DNA from: JBBDMC01 sp963775235
GTDB taxonomy: Bacteria; Pseudomonadota; Alphaproteobacteria; Rhizobiales; Kaistiaceae
Length of the DNA stretch: 64,000 nt
Assembly: GCA_963775235.1 (NCBI GenBank)
Contig: CAVZHY010000001.1
Span: 124,001-188,000, forward strand
Direction of reading: 5' to 3'
In this document: piece after piece, positions 24,555-32,562 of the stretch
How the letters are laid out: every line of letters begins with the position of its first letter
Numbering within the stretch: position 1 is the first letter of the stretch
The notes under the pieces: generated by a model
The model's input: the letters and a program-made list of their open reading frames with translations, nothing else
Databases searched by the model: none
What the model was told of the DNA's origin: nothing
Made by a program: the position numbers and the translations under genes

Positions 24555-25682
24555 ATGGTTATCTGGATCGCCATGGCCGTGCTGGCGACGGCTGCGTTCG
24601 TGCCGGTCCTGATGGCTCTTTCGCAACCGCGGGGGCAGCGCGTCGACGCACGGCGACAGACACTCGCAATCTATCGGGACCAGTTGAGCGAGGTGGACCG
24701 CGACGTCGGCCGCGGCCTGATCGGTGAGAGCGAGGCCGCCGCGGCGCGCACCGAGATCGCCCGCCGTCTCATCCACGCCGGCGAGGCGGAGACCGGCGCC
24801 CCGGTACCGCCGCCGGCGAACAGCCGGGCCCGACGCTTGGCAACCGCCGCTGCGATCGTCATGCCGATCGCGGCGCTCGGGCTCTACGTGGTGGTGGGCT
24901 CACCGCAGTTGCCGGACGAACCGCTTGCCGCCCGCCTTTCGGCTCCCCCCCAAGGGCAGGACATCGCGACGCTGGTCACACGGGTCGAACAGCACCTCGC
25001 GGCCAACCCCGACGATGGCGCCGGCTGGCAGGTCGTGGCACCGGTCTACCTGCGTCTCGGGCGCTTCAATGACGCCGTGCGCGCGTATCAGAATGCGCTC
25101 AGGATTCTCGGGTCGACCGCCGACACCGAAGCCGGCCTCGGACAGGCGCTGGTTGCGGTCAGCGACGGCACGGTTACCGCCGACGCGCGCGATGCCTTCG
25201 AACGCGCCGAGAAGCTGGCGCCGGATGATCCGCTTCCCAGGTTCTTCCTTGCCCTCGCGCTTGGACAGGAAGGCCGGCACGACGACGCCGTCGCCGCCTG
25301 GCACGCCCTCCTCGCGGATGCGCCGGCGGACGCCCCGTGGGTGCCGGCCGCCCGCCAGCAACTGGCGGAACTCGAGGGTACGGCGCCACCGGTCGCACCT
25401 GCTCCCGGTCCGAACGCGGCTGACGTTCAGGCGGCCAGCCAGCTCGACCCGTCGCAGCAGCACGCCATGATTGAAGGCATGGTCGCCAAGCTTGCCGCGC
25501 AGTTGGAGACGGACACCGGCGACGCCGACGGGTGGGCGAGGCTCATCCGTTCGTATATGGTACTCGACCGGCCGACGGATGCGCGCGCGGCGCTGGACAA
25601 GGCACACGCGGCGCTGGCCAGCGATGCCGACAAGACGGCGATTGTCGACGCCACGGCCCGCGACGTGGGTCTGACGCCATGA
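24555..25682 (+). CDS. ccmI: Cytochrome c maturation protein CcmI (CycH)
   Basis: A 375-residue membrane protein that presents apocytochrome c to the haem ligation complex. Two membrane helices near residues 2-20 and 92-112 enclose a cytoplasmic loop with the typical VDARRQTLAIYRDQLSEVDRD and GLIGESEAAAARTEIARRL. The periplasmic C-terminus contains TPR repeats (GRFNDAVRAYQNALRIL, DARDAFERAEKLAPDDPL). First gene of the ccmI-E-F-H operon, the rhizobial cycHJKL order. The start at ATG 24555 lies about 100 bases after the lipoprotein gene. Confidence 0.93.
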   Translation: MVIWIAMAVLATAAFVPVLMALSQPRGQRVDARRQTLAIYRDQLSEVDRDVGRGLIGESEAAAARTEIARRLIHAGEAETGAPVPPPANSRARRLATAAAIVMPIAALGLYVVVGSPQLPDEPLAARLSAPPQGQDIATLVTRVEQHLAANPDDGAGWQVVAPVYLRLGRFNDAVRAYQNALRILGSTADTEAGLGQALVAVSDGTVTADARDAFERAEKLAPDDPLPRFFLALALGQEGRHDDAVAAWHALLADAPADAPWVPAARQQLAELEGTAPPVAPAPGPNAADVQAASQLDPSQQHAMIEGMVAKLAAQLETDTGDADGWARLIRSYMVLDRPTDARAALDKAHAALASDADKTAIVDATARDVGLTP

Positions 25683-25711
25683 CCCGATGGTGCCGGGAAG
25701 GACAGTAGGAA

Positions 25712-26185
25712 ATGACGCGCAAGCAGCGCAGGTTGACATTGATCGGAGTCGCCGGCGCGGTTCTCGTCGTTGCTACCGGCCTGATCCTCTACGCGCTGTC
25801 GGACGACATCGTCTTCTTCAATTCGCCCAGCGACGTGGTCGCCAAGGGACTGCAGCCGGGAAGCCGCATTCGCCTCGGTGGGCTGGTCGAGAACGGCAGC
25901 CTGGTCAAAAAGGCCGACGGCATGGTCGACTTTGCCGTCACCGACGGCAAGACGACGATACCGGTTACGTATCAGGGCATCCTGCCCGATCTCTTTCGCG
26001 AGGGGCAGGGAGTGGTGACGGAAGGGGTGCTTGCCGCCAACGGGGCACTGAACGCCGACACGGTGCTTGCCAAACACGATGAGCGGTACATGCCGAAGGA
26101 GGTCGTGGACGCACTGAAGGCGCAGGGCGTGTGGCAGGAGACGGGCCCGAGTGCCGCCGGCACCGCGGCGACGGCGACGCAATGA
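25712..26185 (+). CDS. ccmE: Haem chaperone CcmE (CycJ)
   Basis: A 157-residue periplasmic haem carrier anchored by an N-terminal helix (about 7-27). The OB-fold contains RIRLGGLVENGSLVKK and VTYQGILPDLFREGQGV. The haem-binding histidine is H122 in LAKHDERYMP, the CcmE signature. It accepts haem from CcmC and gives it to CcmF/CcmH. It overlaps ccmF by four bases (ATGA at 26182-26185). Full length and intact. Confidence 0.95.
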   Translation: MTRKQRRLTLIGVAGAVLVVATGLILYALSDDIVFFNSPSDVVAKGLQPGSRIRLGGLVENGSLVKKADGMVDFAVTDGKTTIPVTYQGILPDLFREGQGVVTEGVLAANGALNADTVLAKHDERYMPKEVVDALKAQGVWQETGPSAAGTAATATQ

Positions 26186-28161
26186 TCATCGAACTCGGCC
26201 ATTTCGCCCTGGTGCTCGCGTTCGGGCTGGCGCTCATCCAGTCGTCCGTTCCCTTCTATGGCGCTCTTCGCGACGAACCGCGACTGACGGCCGTCGCCGC
26301 GCCGGCGGCGATCACCCAGTTCCTTCTGGTCGGGCTGGCGTTCGCCGTGCTCGTGCACGCTTACATCGTGTCCGATTTCTCGCTGGTGACCGTGGTCGAG
26401 AATTCCAATTCGACCCAGCCGCTTCTCTACAAGATCACCGGCGTGTGGGGGAACCACGAGGGCTCGATGCTCTTGTGGGTGCTGATCCTGGCGCTGTTCG
26501 GCGCCCTTGTCGCCGCCTTCGGCAACAACCTCCCCGACAAACTGAAGGCGCTGGCACTGTCGGTTCAGGCCTGGATCGCTTCGGCATTCCTTCTCTTCAT
26601 ACTGACGACATCGAACCCGTTCCTGCGCCTCATCCAGCCGCCGCTGGAAGGCAATGACCTCAACCCGGTGCTGCAGGACATCGGCCTCGCCATCCACCCG
26701 CCGCTTCTCTATCTCGGCTACGTCGGCTGCTCGATCTCATTCGCATTTGCCATCGCCGCGCTGATCGAGGGCAAGATCGACGCAGCGTGGGCGCGCTGGG
26801 TAAGGCCGTGGACGCTGATGGCGTGGATGTTCCTCACTGTCGGCATCGCCATGGGCTCGTACTGGGCCTATTACGAGCTCGGCTGGGGCGGCTACTGGTT
26901 CTGGGACCCGGTCGAGAATGCTTCGCTGATGCCGTGGCTGGCGGCAACGGCGCTCCTCCATTCCGCCGTGGTGATGGAAAAGCGCGACGCGCTCAAGATC
27001 TGGACGATCCTGCTCGCGATCCTCGCTTTCTCGCTCAGCCTGATCGGTACTTTCCTCGTCCGCTCCGGCGTGCTGACCTCGGTGCACTCATTCGCCTCCG
27101 ATCCGCGACGGGGCGTTTTCATCCTCGCCATTCTGATCGTGTTCATCGGCGGCGCGCTGTCGCTGTTCGCGTTTCGCGCCGGTGCCCTCAAGCCCGGCGG
27201 GGTGTTCGCGCCGATCAGCCGCGAGGGGGCGCTCGTCGTCAACAACATATTCCTGACCGCGATGGCCGCGACCGTCGTCGTCGGCACGCTCTATCCGCTG
27301 GCGCTGGAAGCCGTGAACGGCCCGAAAATCTCGGTCGGCGCGCCGTTCTTCAACCTGACTTTCGTGCCGTTGGCGGCAACGCTGCTTCTCATGGTGCCGT
27401 TCGGGCCGCTGCTGGCGTGGAAGCGCGGCGACCTGATGGCGGCGGCGCAGCGGTTGCTGTTCGCGTTAGGGATCGCGCTGGTGGCGGCGATCGTTGCCGC
27501 AGCCCTCGCGGGGACCAAGTCGGCACTGGCACTATTGGGCGTGTGGCTGGGCGCCTGGCTGATCGCGGGCGCGCTGTCGGAACTTGCGTTCCGCGTCGGC
27601 CTCGGGTCGATCCCGCTGGCCAACAGCTTCAGGCGGCTCGTCGGCCTGCCGCGGTCCGCGCTGGGCACGACCATCGCCCACGCGGGCGTCGGCGTCACGG
27701 TGCTCGGCCTCGTCGTCGCGACCACGTGGGGGTCGGAGCTCATCCGCTCCATGAAGCCGGGCGATACCGCCGAGATCGGCGGCTACGCCATCACGCTCCA
27801 GAGTTTCCAGGCGAGCAGCGCCGGCGACTACGACCAGACCGCCGTGATATTCTCCATCGCCCGCGGCGGCCACCAGGTTGCCACCCTGGCGCCGGCAAAA
27901 CGTACCTACGCCGACCGCCAGACCACAACCACCGAGGCCGCCATTCGCACCGTCGGCTTCTCCCAGCTCTACCTCTCCCTTGGCGACATCGCGGCAGACG
28001 GGACCACTACCGTCAGGGCGTACTGGAAGCCGCTGGTGACGATGATCTGGCTGGGCGCGGTCGTCATGGCGTTCGGCGGGTTGATGTCGCTCAGCGACCG
28101 CCGGCTCAGGGTCGGTGCGCCCAAGCCGGCGCGGCGGATCCAGCCCCAGCCGGCGGAATGA
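26182..28161 (+). CDS. ccmF: Cytochrome c haem lyase subunit CcmF (CycK)
   Basis: A 659-residue polytopic membrane protein that carries out haem ligation with CcmH and CcmI. The haem-handling WWD motif begins at W235 (GWGGYWFWDPVENASLMPWL). Other family blocks are WGNHEGSMLLWVLILALFGA and LAIHPPLLYLGYVG. Around 14 hydrophobic segments run throughout, with a soluble periplasmic loop near residues 520-610. It is translationally coupled at both ends (ATGA overlaps with ccmE and ccmH). No ccmG lies between ccmF and ccmH, as is normal for rhizobia, where it is elsewhere. Confidence 0.95.
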   Translation: MIIELGHFALVLAFGLALIQSSVPFYGALRDEPRLTAVAAPAAITQFLLVGLAFAVLVHAYIVSDFSLVTVVENSNSTQPLLYKITGVWGNHEGSMLLWVLILALFGALVAAFGNNLPDKLKALALSVQAWIASAFLLFILTTSNPFLRLIQPPLEGNDLNPVLQDIGLAIHPPLLYLGYVGCSISFAFAIAALIEGKIDAAWARWVRPWTLMAWMFLTVGIAMGSYWAYYELGWGGYWFWDPVENASLMPWLAATALLHSAVVMEKRDALKIWTILLAILAFSLSLIGTFLVRSGVLTSVHSFASDPRRGVFILAILIVFIGGALSLFAFRAGALKPGGVFAPISREGALVVNNIFLTAMAATVVVGTLYPLALEAVNGPKISVGAPFFNLTFVPLAATLLLMVPFGPLLAWKRGDLMAAAQRLLFALGIALVAAIVAAALAGTKSALALLGVWLGAWLIAGALSELAFRVGLGSIPLANSFRRLVGLPRSALGTTIAHAGVGVTVLGLVVATTWGSELIRSMKPGDTAEIGGYAITLQSFQASSAGDYDQTAVIFSIARGGHQVATLAPAKRTYADRQTTTTEAAIRTVGFSQLYLSLGDIAADGTTTVRAYWKPLVTMIWLGAVVMAFGGLMSLSDRRLRVGAPKPARRIQPQPAE

Positions 28162-28634
28162 GAGGCGTGGCCCGCCTGCTGGCGACACTGGCGCTCGTCG
28201 CATTCGCGCTTGCGGCCCATCCGGTCCTCGCCGTGCAACCCGACGAGATGCTCAAGGACCCGGCACTGGAAGCGCGGGCCCGCGTGCTGTCGTCGGAGCT
28301 GCGCTGCCTGGTCTGCCAGAACGAATCGATCGACGATTCCAACGCCGACCTCGCGCACGACCTCCGCGTCCTCATTCGCCAGCGCATCACCGCCGGCGAT
28401 AGCGACGAGCAGGTGATCGACTACATGGTCGCCCGCTACGGGGAGTTCATCCTGCTCAAGCCGCGCTTCAACTGGCACACCGTGCTGTTGTGGGCGGCGC
28501 CTCCCGGCGCGCTGGCGTTCGGCGCGATCCTGGCGCTGGTCGCCTACCGCCGGCGGCGGGAGGACGGGCCTCCGCAACCGCTCGACGCGGGCGAGGAGGC
28601 GGCACTGCAGCGGCTCCTCTCGGACGAGAGCTGA
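28158..28634 (+). CDS. ccmH: Cytochrome c maturation protein CcmH (CycL)
   Basis: A 158-residue membrane-tethered thiol oxidoreductase that keeps apocytochrome cysteines reduced for haem attachment. Signal sequence about 1-27. Active-site C50-x-x-C53 in LRCLVCQNESIDDSNADLA. One C-terminal membrane helix (about 108-130) with the preceding RYGEFILLKPRFNWHTVLLW. This is the short form without a TPR domain, as expected when CcmI supplies that part. Last gene of the operon; 152 non-coding bases follow before degP. Confidence 0.94.
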   Translation: MRGVARLLATLALVAFALAAHPVLAVQPDEMLKDPALEARARVLSSELRCLVCQNESIDDSNADLAHDLRVLIRQRITAGDSDEQVIDYMVARYGEFILLKPRFNWHTVLLWAAPPGALAFGAILALVAYRRRREDGPPQPLDAGEEAALQRLLSDES

Positions 28635-28786
28635 CGCCCGGCCGGCCGGCTCCGGAATCCCAACATTACCGAAGTTTAATGCGCGCGACAGTAGGCCGTA
28701 AGGTCGCCGTTGCCATAGTATCGGGCAACAAACGGGCGCCGCTTCCTCCCGAGCCGCCGCCACCGATCGATGGAGCCAAACTGAAT

Positions 28787-30289
28787 ATGCATAATAAGAA
28801 TTCCGCGCCGATACTACGGCGCGTGACGCGCCCGACGCTGCTTGCCGGCACAGCCCTTGCCCTCGTTCTGGGCGGCGCGGTGATCGGTGGTTCGCTTGAA
28901 CTGACGAAATCCACGCCGGCCTTTGCCGATCCGGTCCAGGTCCAGGGTGTGCAGCCGCTGAGCTTTGCCGATGTAGTGGACAAGGTCCGCCCGGCGGTCG
29001 TCAGCGTCCGCGTCAAGTCGGTCGCCCAGGCATCCGACAGCCAGGACACGCCTTTCTTCGACCTGCCGCCCGGTTCGCCGATGGATCGTTTCTTCCGGCA
29101 GTTCCGTCAGCAGAACCCGCAACCGCAGCGGCAGCAGCCGTCGATGAGCCTCGGCTCGGGGTTCTTCATTTCCGATGACGGCTACGTGGTCACGAACAAC
29201 CACGTGATCGACGGCGAGGAGTCGGTGACCGTGATCACCGACGACGGAACCGAATACAACGCCAAAGTCATCGGGTCCGACGACCGGACCGACCTGGCCC
29301 TGCTCAAGGTCGATGCCAAGACCACGTTCACCTACGTCAAGTTTGCGGCGGACGAGCCGCGCGTCGGCGACTGGGTCGTGGCGGTCGGCAATCCGTTCGG
29401 CCTCGGCGGCACCGTGACCGCCGGCATCATTTCGGCCCATGGGCGCAACATCGGTGCCGGGCCTTACGACGACTTCCTGCAGATCGACGCCGCGGTGAAC
29501 CGGGGCAACTCCGGCGGTCCGGCGTTCGACTTGAAGGGTGAAGTGGTCGGCATCAACACCGCGATCTTCTCGCCATCTGGCGGCAACGTCGGCATCGCCT
29601 TCGCCATTCCCGCCTCGACTGCGCAGCGCGTGATCGGCGACCTGATGAAGAATGGCTCCGTCGTGCGCGGCTGGCTCGGCGTTCAGATCCAGTCGATCAC
29701 GAAGGATATCGCCGACAGCCTTCAGATGCCGGACACGCAGGGCGCCCTGGTGGCCGAAATCCAGTCGGACAGCCCGGCCGCCGGCACCGACCTCAAGGTC
29801 GGTGATGCAATCACGGCTGTGGACGGCCAACCGGTAAAGGATTCGCGTGACCTTGCGGTTCGCATCTCCGACCTGGCCCCCGGCGCCACGGCGAAGATCA
29901 CCTACTGGCGGGACGGCGCCCAGCACGACGTCGACATCAAGCTCGGCACCTTGCCGCCTCAGGACCAACTGGCGGCGCTGGACAATTCGGCGCCGCAGTC
30001 GAGCGCCGCGCCGGGATCCTCGCTCAATGATTTCGGGCTGGCGGTGGGACCGTCGGACGACAACTCGAGCGTCGTGGTCACGGACGTTGACCCCAACGGC
30101 CAGGCGGCGGAACGCGGCCTGCAACCGGGCGACACGATCCTGTCGGTCGGCGACAGCGAGGTGAGCGCCCCGAACGACGTGGAAAAGCTCGTTTCAAAGG
30201 CAAAATCCGACGGGCTCAAGGCCGTCCTGCTCAGAGTCAAATCGGGAGACCGGACCCAATTCGTGGCGTTGAGTTTCGCCAGTAACTGA
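28787..30289 (+). CDS. degP: Periplasmic serine protease/chaperone DegP (HtrA, Do family)
   Basis: A 500-residue envelope quality-control protease. N-terminal signal peptide about 1-44. Trypsin-like domain with catalytic triad H139 (TNNHVIDG), D169 (DRTDLALL) and S242 (NRGNSGGPAF). Two PDZ domains follow at about 290-380 and 400-495 (VRGWLGVQIQSI; AERGLQPGDTILSV). A Gln/Arg-rich loop near residues 103-120 is the LA-type loop. ATG 28787 is used since it begins the signal peptide. The gene sits between the ccm operon and a two-component pair, a known rhizobial order. It is followed by a clear terminator. Confidence 0.95.
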   Translation: MHNKNSAPILRRVTRPTLLAGTALALVLGGAVIGGSLELTKSTPAFADPVQVQGVQPLSFADVVDKVRPAVVSVRVKSVAQASDSQDTPFFDLPPGSPMDRFFRQFRQQNPQPQRQQPSMSLGSGFFISDDGYVVTNNHVIDGEESVTVITDDGTEYNAKVIGSDDRTDLALLKVDAKTTFTYVKFAADEPRVGDWVVAVGNPFGLGGTVTAGIISAHGRNIGAGPYDDFLQIDAAVNRGNSGGPAFDLKGEVVGINTAIFSPSGGNVGIAFAIPASTAQRVIGDLMKNGSVVRGWLGVQIQSITKDIADSLQMPDTQGALVAEIQSDSPAAGTDLKVGDAITAVDGQPVKDSRDLAVRISDLAPGATAKITYWRDGAQHDVDIKLGTLPPQDQLAALDNSAPQSSAAPGSSLNDFGLAVGPSDDNSSVVVTDVDPNGQAAERGLQPGDTILSVGDSEVSAPNDVEKLVSKAKSDGLKAVLLRVKSGDRTQFVALSFASN

Positions 30290-30344
30290 CCCCCCGCGAG
30301 CGGCGGAAGCACTCCATCGTCGCCCAGAGGCTTCCGCCCCGCTG

Positions 30345-30380
30345 ACGGCAGGCCGGTTCTCCGGCCTGCCGTTTTCTTTT
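30345..30380 (+). terminator. Intrinsic terminator after degP
   Basis: ACGGCAGGCCGG (30345-30356), loop TTCT, CCGGCCTGCCGT (30361-30372) and then TTTTCTTTT: a perfect 12-bp stem with a T tail. Confidence 0.9.
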
Positions 30381-30424
30381 CGGAGCTATTCGCAAGATGA
30401 AGCTCCGCTATATATGGTCGCGTC

Positions 30425-31105
30425 ATGCGGATCCTGCTGATCGAGGACGACAAGGAAGCCGCCGCCTATCTTGCCAAGGCGTTGCGCGAGGCGGGCCATG
30501 TGCCCGATCTCGCCAGCGACGGCGACACCGGCGCGACCATGGCGGCCGACGGAGGCTACGATGTCCTGGTGGTCGATCGCATGCTTCCCAAGCGCGACGG
30601 CCTGGCGATCATCGAGGAACTGCGCGGCCGCGGCGACCACACGCCGGCGCTGATCCTTTCTGCGCTCGGCCAGGTCGACGACCGGGTCGTGGGGCTGCGC
30701 GCGGGGGGCGACGACTATCTGCCGAAGCCATACGCATTTGCCGAGTTGCTTGCCCGCGTCGAGGCACTCGCCCGCCGCCACCGGCCGGGCGCCGCCGACA
30801 CGGTGCTCAAAGTCGGGGATCTCGAACTCGACCGGCTCGGTCACACCGTGTCGCGTGAAGGCAAGGCGATCCCCCTCCAGCCGCGCGAATTCCGCCTGCT
30901 GGAGTACCTGATGCAGCACGCGGGCCAAGTGGTCACGCGCACGATGCTCCTGGAGAACGTCTGGGACTATCACTTCGATCCCCAGACCAACGTCATCGAC
31001 GTGCACATCTCCCGGCTGCGCGCCAAGATCGACAAGGGCTTCGGCGAGCCGCTGCTGCACACGATCCGCGGCGCCGGGTACATGATCCGTGACGCCACTC
31101 GGTAA
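30425..31105 (+). CDS. OmpR-family response regulator
   Basis: A 226-residue regulator with receiver residues E7-D8-D9, D51 (VVVDRMLPKRDGL) and K101 (DDYLPKPY). The usual Thr before the switch region is Ser here (LILSALG). The winged helix occupies about 130-222 (LQPREFRLLEYLMQHAG, IDVHISRLRAKID). It resembles the QseB/CusR/TctD-like branch. It starts 45 bases after the degP terminator, so it has its own promoter. It overlaps the kinase gene by 17 bases. Targets are unknown; its place beside degP fits an envelope-stress role, which is inference. Confidence 0.9.
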   Translation: MRILLIEDDKEAAAYLAKALREAGHVPDLASDGDTGATMAADGGYDVLVVDRMLPKRDGLAIIEELRGRGDHTPALILSALGQVDDRVVGLRAGGDDYLPKPYAFAELLARVEALARRHRPGAADTVLKVGDLELDRLGHTVSREGKAIPLQPREFRLLEYLMQHAGQVVTRTMLLENVWDYHFDPQTNVIDVHISRLRAKIDKGFGEPLLHTIRGAGYMIRDATR

Positions 31106-32477
31106 GGTCATCCGCACCACAGCCTTCAAGCTCTCGGCGATCTACATCGCGGTGTTCTCTGCGTTTTCGGTCTTTTTCGTCCTCTACATCGCGTATTCGA
31201 CCAACGTCCTGCTCAACAATCAGGTACGCGACAACATCGTCACCGAGCTCCTGGGCCTCAACGACCAGTATCGCATCGGTGGCCTGCCGGCCGTCGTCAA
31301 CGCCATCGACCAGCGTGCCCACCAGCCCGGCGCAAGCCTCTATCTCCTCACCGACGTCTCGGGCCGCATCCTCGCGGGCAACGTCACCGAGGTCTCTGAC
31401 GACCTTATCAATCGCGCCGGCATCAATCCGATCATCGTCACCTACCGCCGCTTTTCGGGCGATCAGGCCGACCGAACCGCCATGGTGCAGGTCGTGCGGC
31501 TGCCGAGCGGTTTTCGCCTGCTGGTCGGCCGCGATATTGGCGAGCGCGAGGAGTTTCGTGACATCATCGGCGGGGCGCTTGCGTGGGCGCTGGTGCTGAT
31601 GATCGGCCTGGCCACCCTTTCCTGGGTGTTCGTGAGCCGGCGCGTGCTCAAGCGCATCGACTCGGTCTCGGCAACCAGCCGCCAGATCATGGCCGGCGAC
31701 CTCACCGGGCGCCTCGAGGTCGCCGGGACCGGCGATGAGTTCGATCGTCTCGCCGACAGCCTCAACGGCATGCTCGATCGCATCGAGCACCTGCTCTACG
31801 GGCTGAAGGATGTTTCCGACAACATCGCCCACGACCTCAAGACGCCGCTGTCGCGCCTGCGCAACCGGGTGGAGACGGCGCTCGGCGGCCCGGCCGACGC
31901 CGCCAAGTACCGTGTGGCGCTGGAGGCGACGATCGACGAATCCGACGCTCTCATCAAGACGTTCAACGCGCTCTTGATGATCGCCCGGATCGAGGCCGGC
32001 GCGCCAGACGGCGCAATACAGGAGATCGATGTCAGCGCCGTCGTCCACGACGTGGCCGAGCTGTACGAACCGGCGGCCGAGGAGAAGGGCGTGGAGCTGA
32101 CGGTGGACGCGCCCGAGGCGCTGCCTTTCAGGGCGAGCCGCGAACTGCTCGGGCAGGCACTAGCCAACTTGATCGACAACGCCATCAAGTACGGTGGTTG
32201 CGGGGAGGGCGGCAAGCCTTTGAAGATAAGCGTCGCCGCGACGCGCAAGGGCAACAATCTTGTCCTCACCGTCGCAGACACCGGCCCGGGTGTGCCGGCG
32301 GCCGACCGCGAGCGGGTGCTGCAACGGTTTGTCCGGCTGGAAAAAAGTCGTCACGAACCAGGCAGTGGTCTGGGATTAAGCCTTGTCGCCGCCGTCGTGC
32401 GCCTGCACCATGGGACGCTCGAACTCGGCGACGGCAACCCGGGTCTTGTCGTCACCATGCGCTTGCCGATCAAATGA
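31089..32477 (+). CDS. Sensor histidine kinase (partner of the regulator at 30425)
   Basis: A 462-residue inner-membrane kinase starting at GTG 31089 inside the regulator gene. Membrane helices about 14-36 and 160-183 flank a periplasmic domain of about 120 residues. HAMP follows, with VSRRVLKRIDSVSATSRQIM. Phospho-acceptor H248 lies in DNIAHDLKTPLSRLR. The ATPase domain has NLIDNAIKYGG, VADTGPGVP and GSGLGLSLVAAVV. Nothing in the sequence identifies the signal. Complete. Confidence 0.9.
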   Translation: MTPLGKVIRTTAFKLSAIYIAVFSAFSVFFVLYIAYSTNVLLNNQVRDNIVTELLGLNDQYRIGGLPAVVNAIDQRAHQPGASLYLLTDVSGRILAGNVTEVSDDLINRAGINPIIVTYRRFSGDQADRTAMVQVVRLPSGFRLLVGRDIGEREEFRDIIGGALAWALVLMIGLATLSWVFVSRRVLKRIDSVSATSRQIMAGDLTGRLEVAGTGDEFDRLADSLNGMLDRIEHLLYGLKDVSDNIAHDLKTPLSRLRNRVETALGGPADAAKYRVALEATIDESDALIKTFNALLMIARIEAGAPDGAIQEIDVSAVVHDVAELYEPAAEEKGVELTVDAPEALPFRASRELLGQALANLIDNAIKYGGCGEGGKPLKISVAATRKGNNLVLTVADTGPGVPAADRERVLQRFVRLEKSRHEPGSGLGLSLVAAVVRLHHGTLELGDGNPGLVVTMRLPIK

Positions 32478-32562
32478 CGGGACATGGCTCCAGGCCGCGC
32501 GAAGCGAACTTTATCCGGAATAATTCTGGCTGACGCGCTGAAGCCGCGGTTGCGTCCCGCCA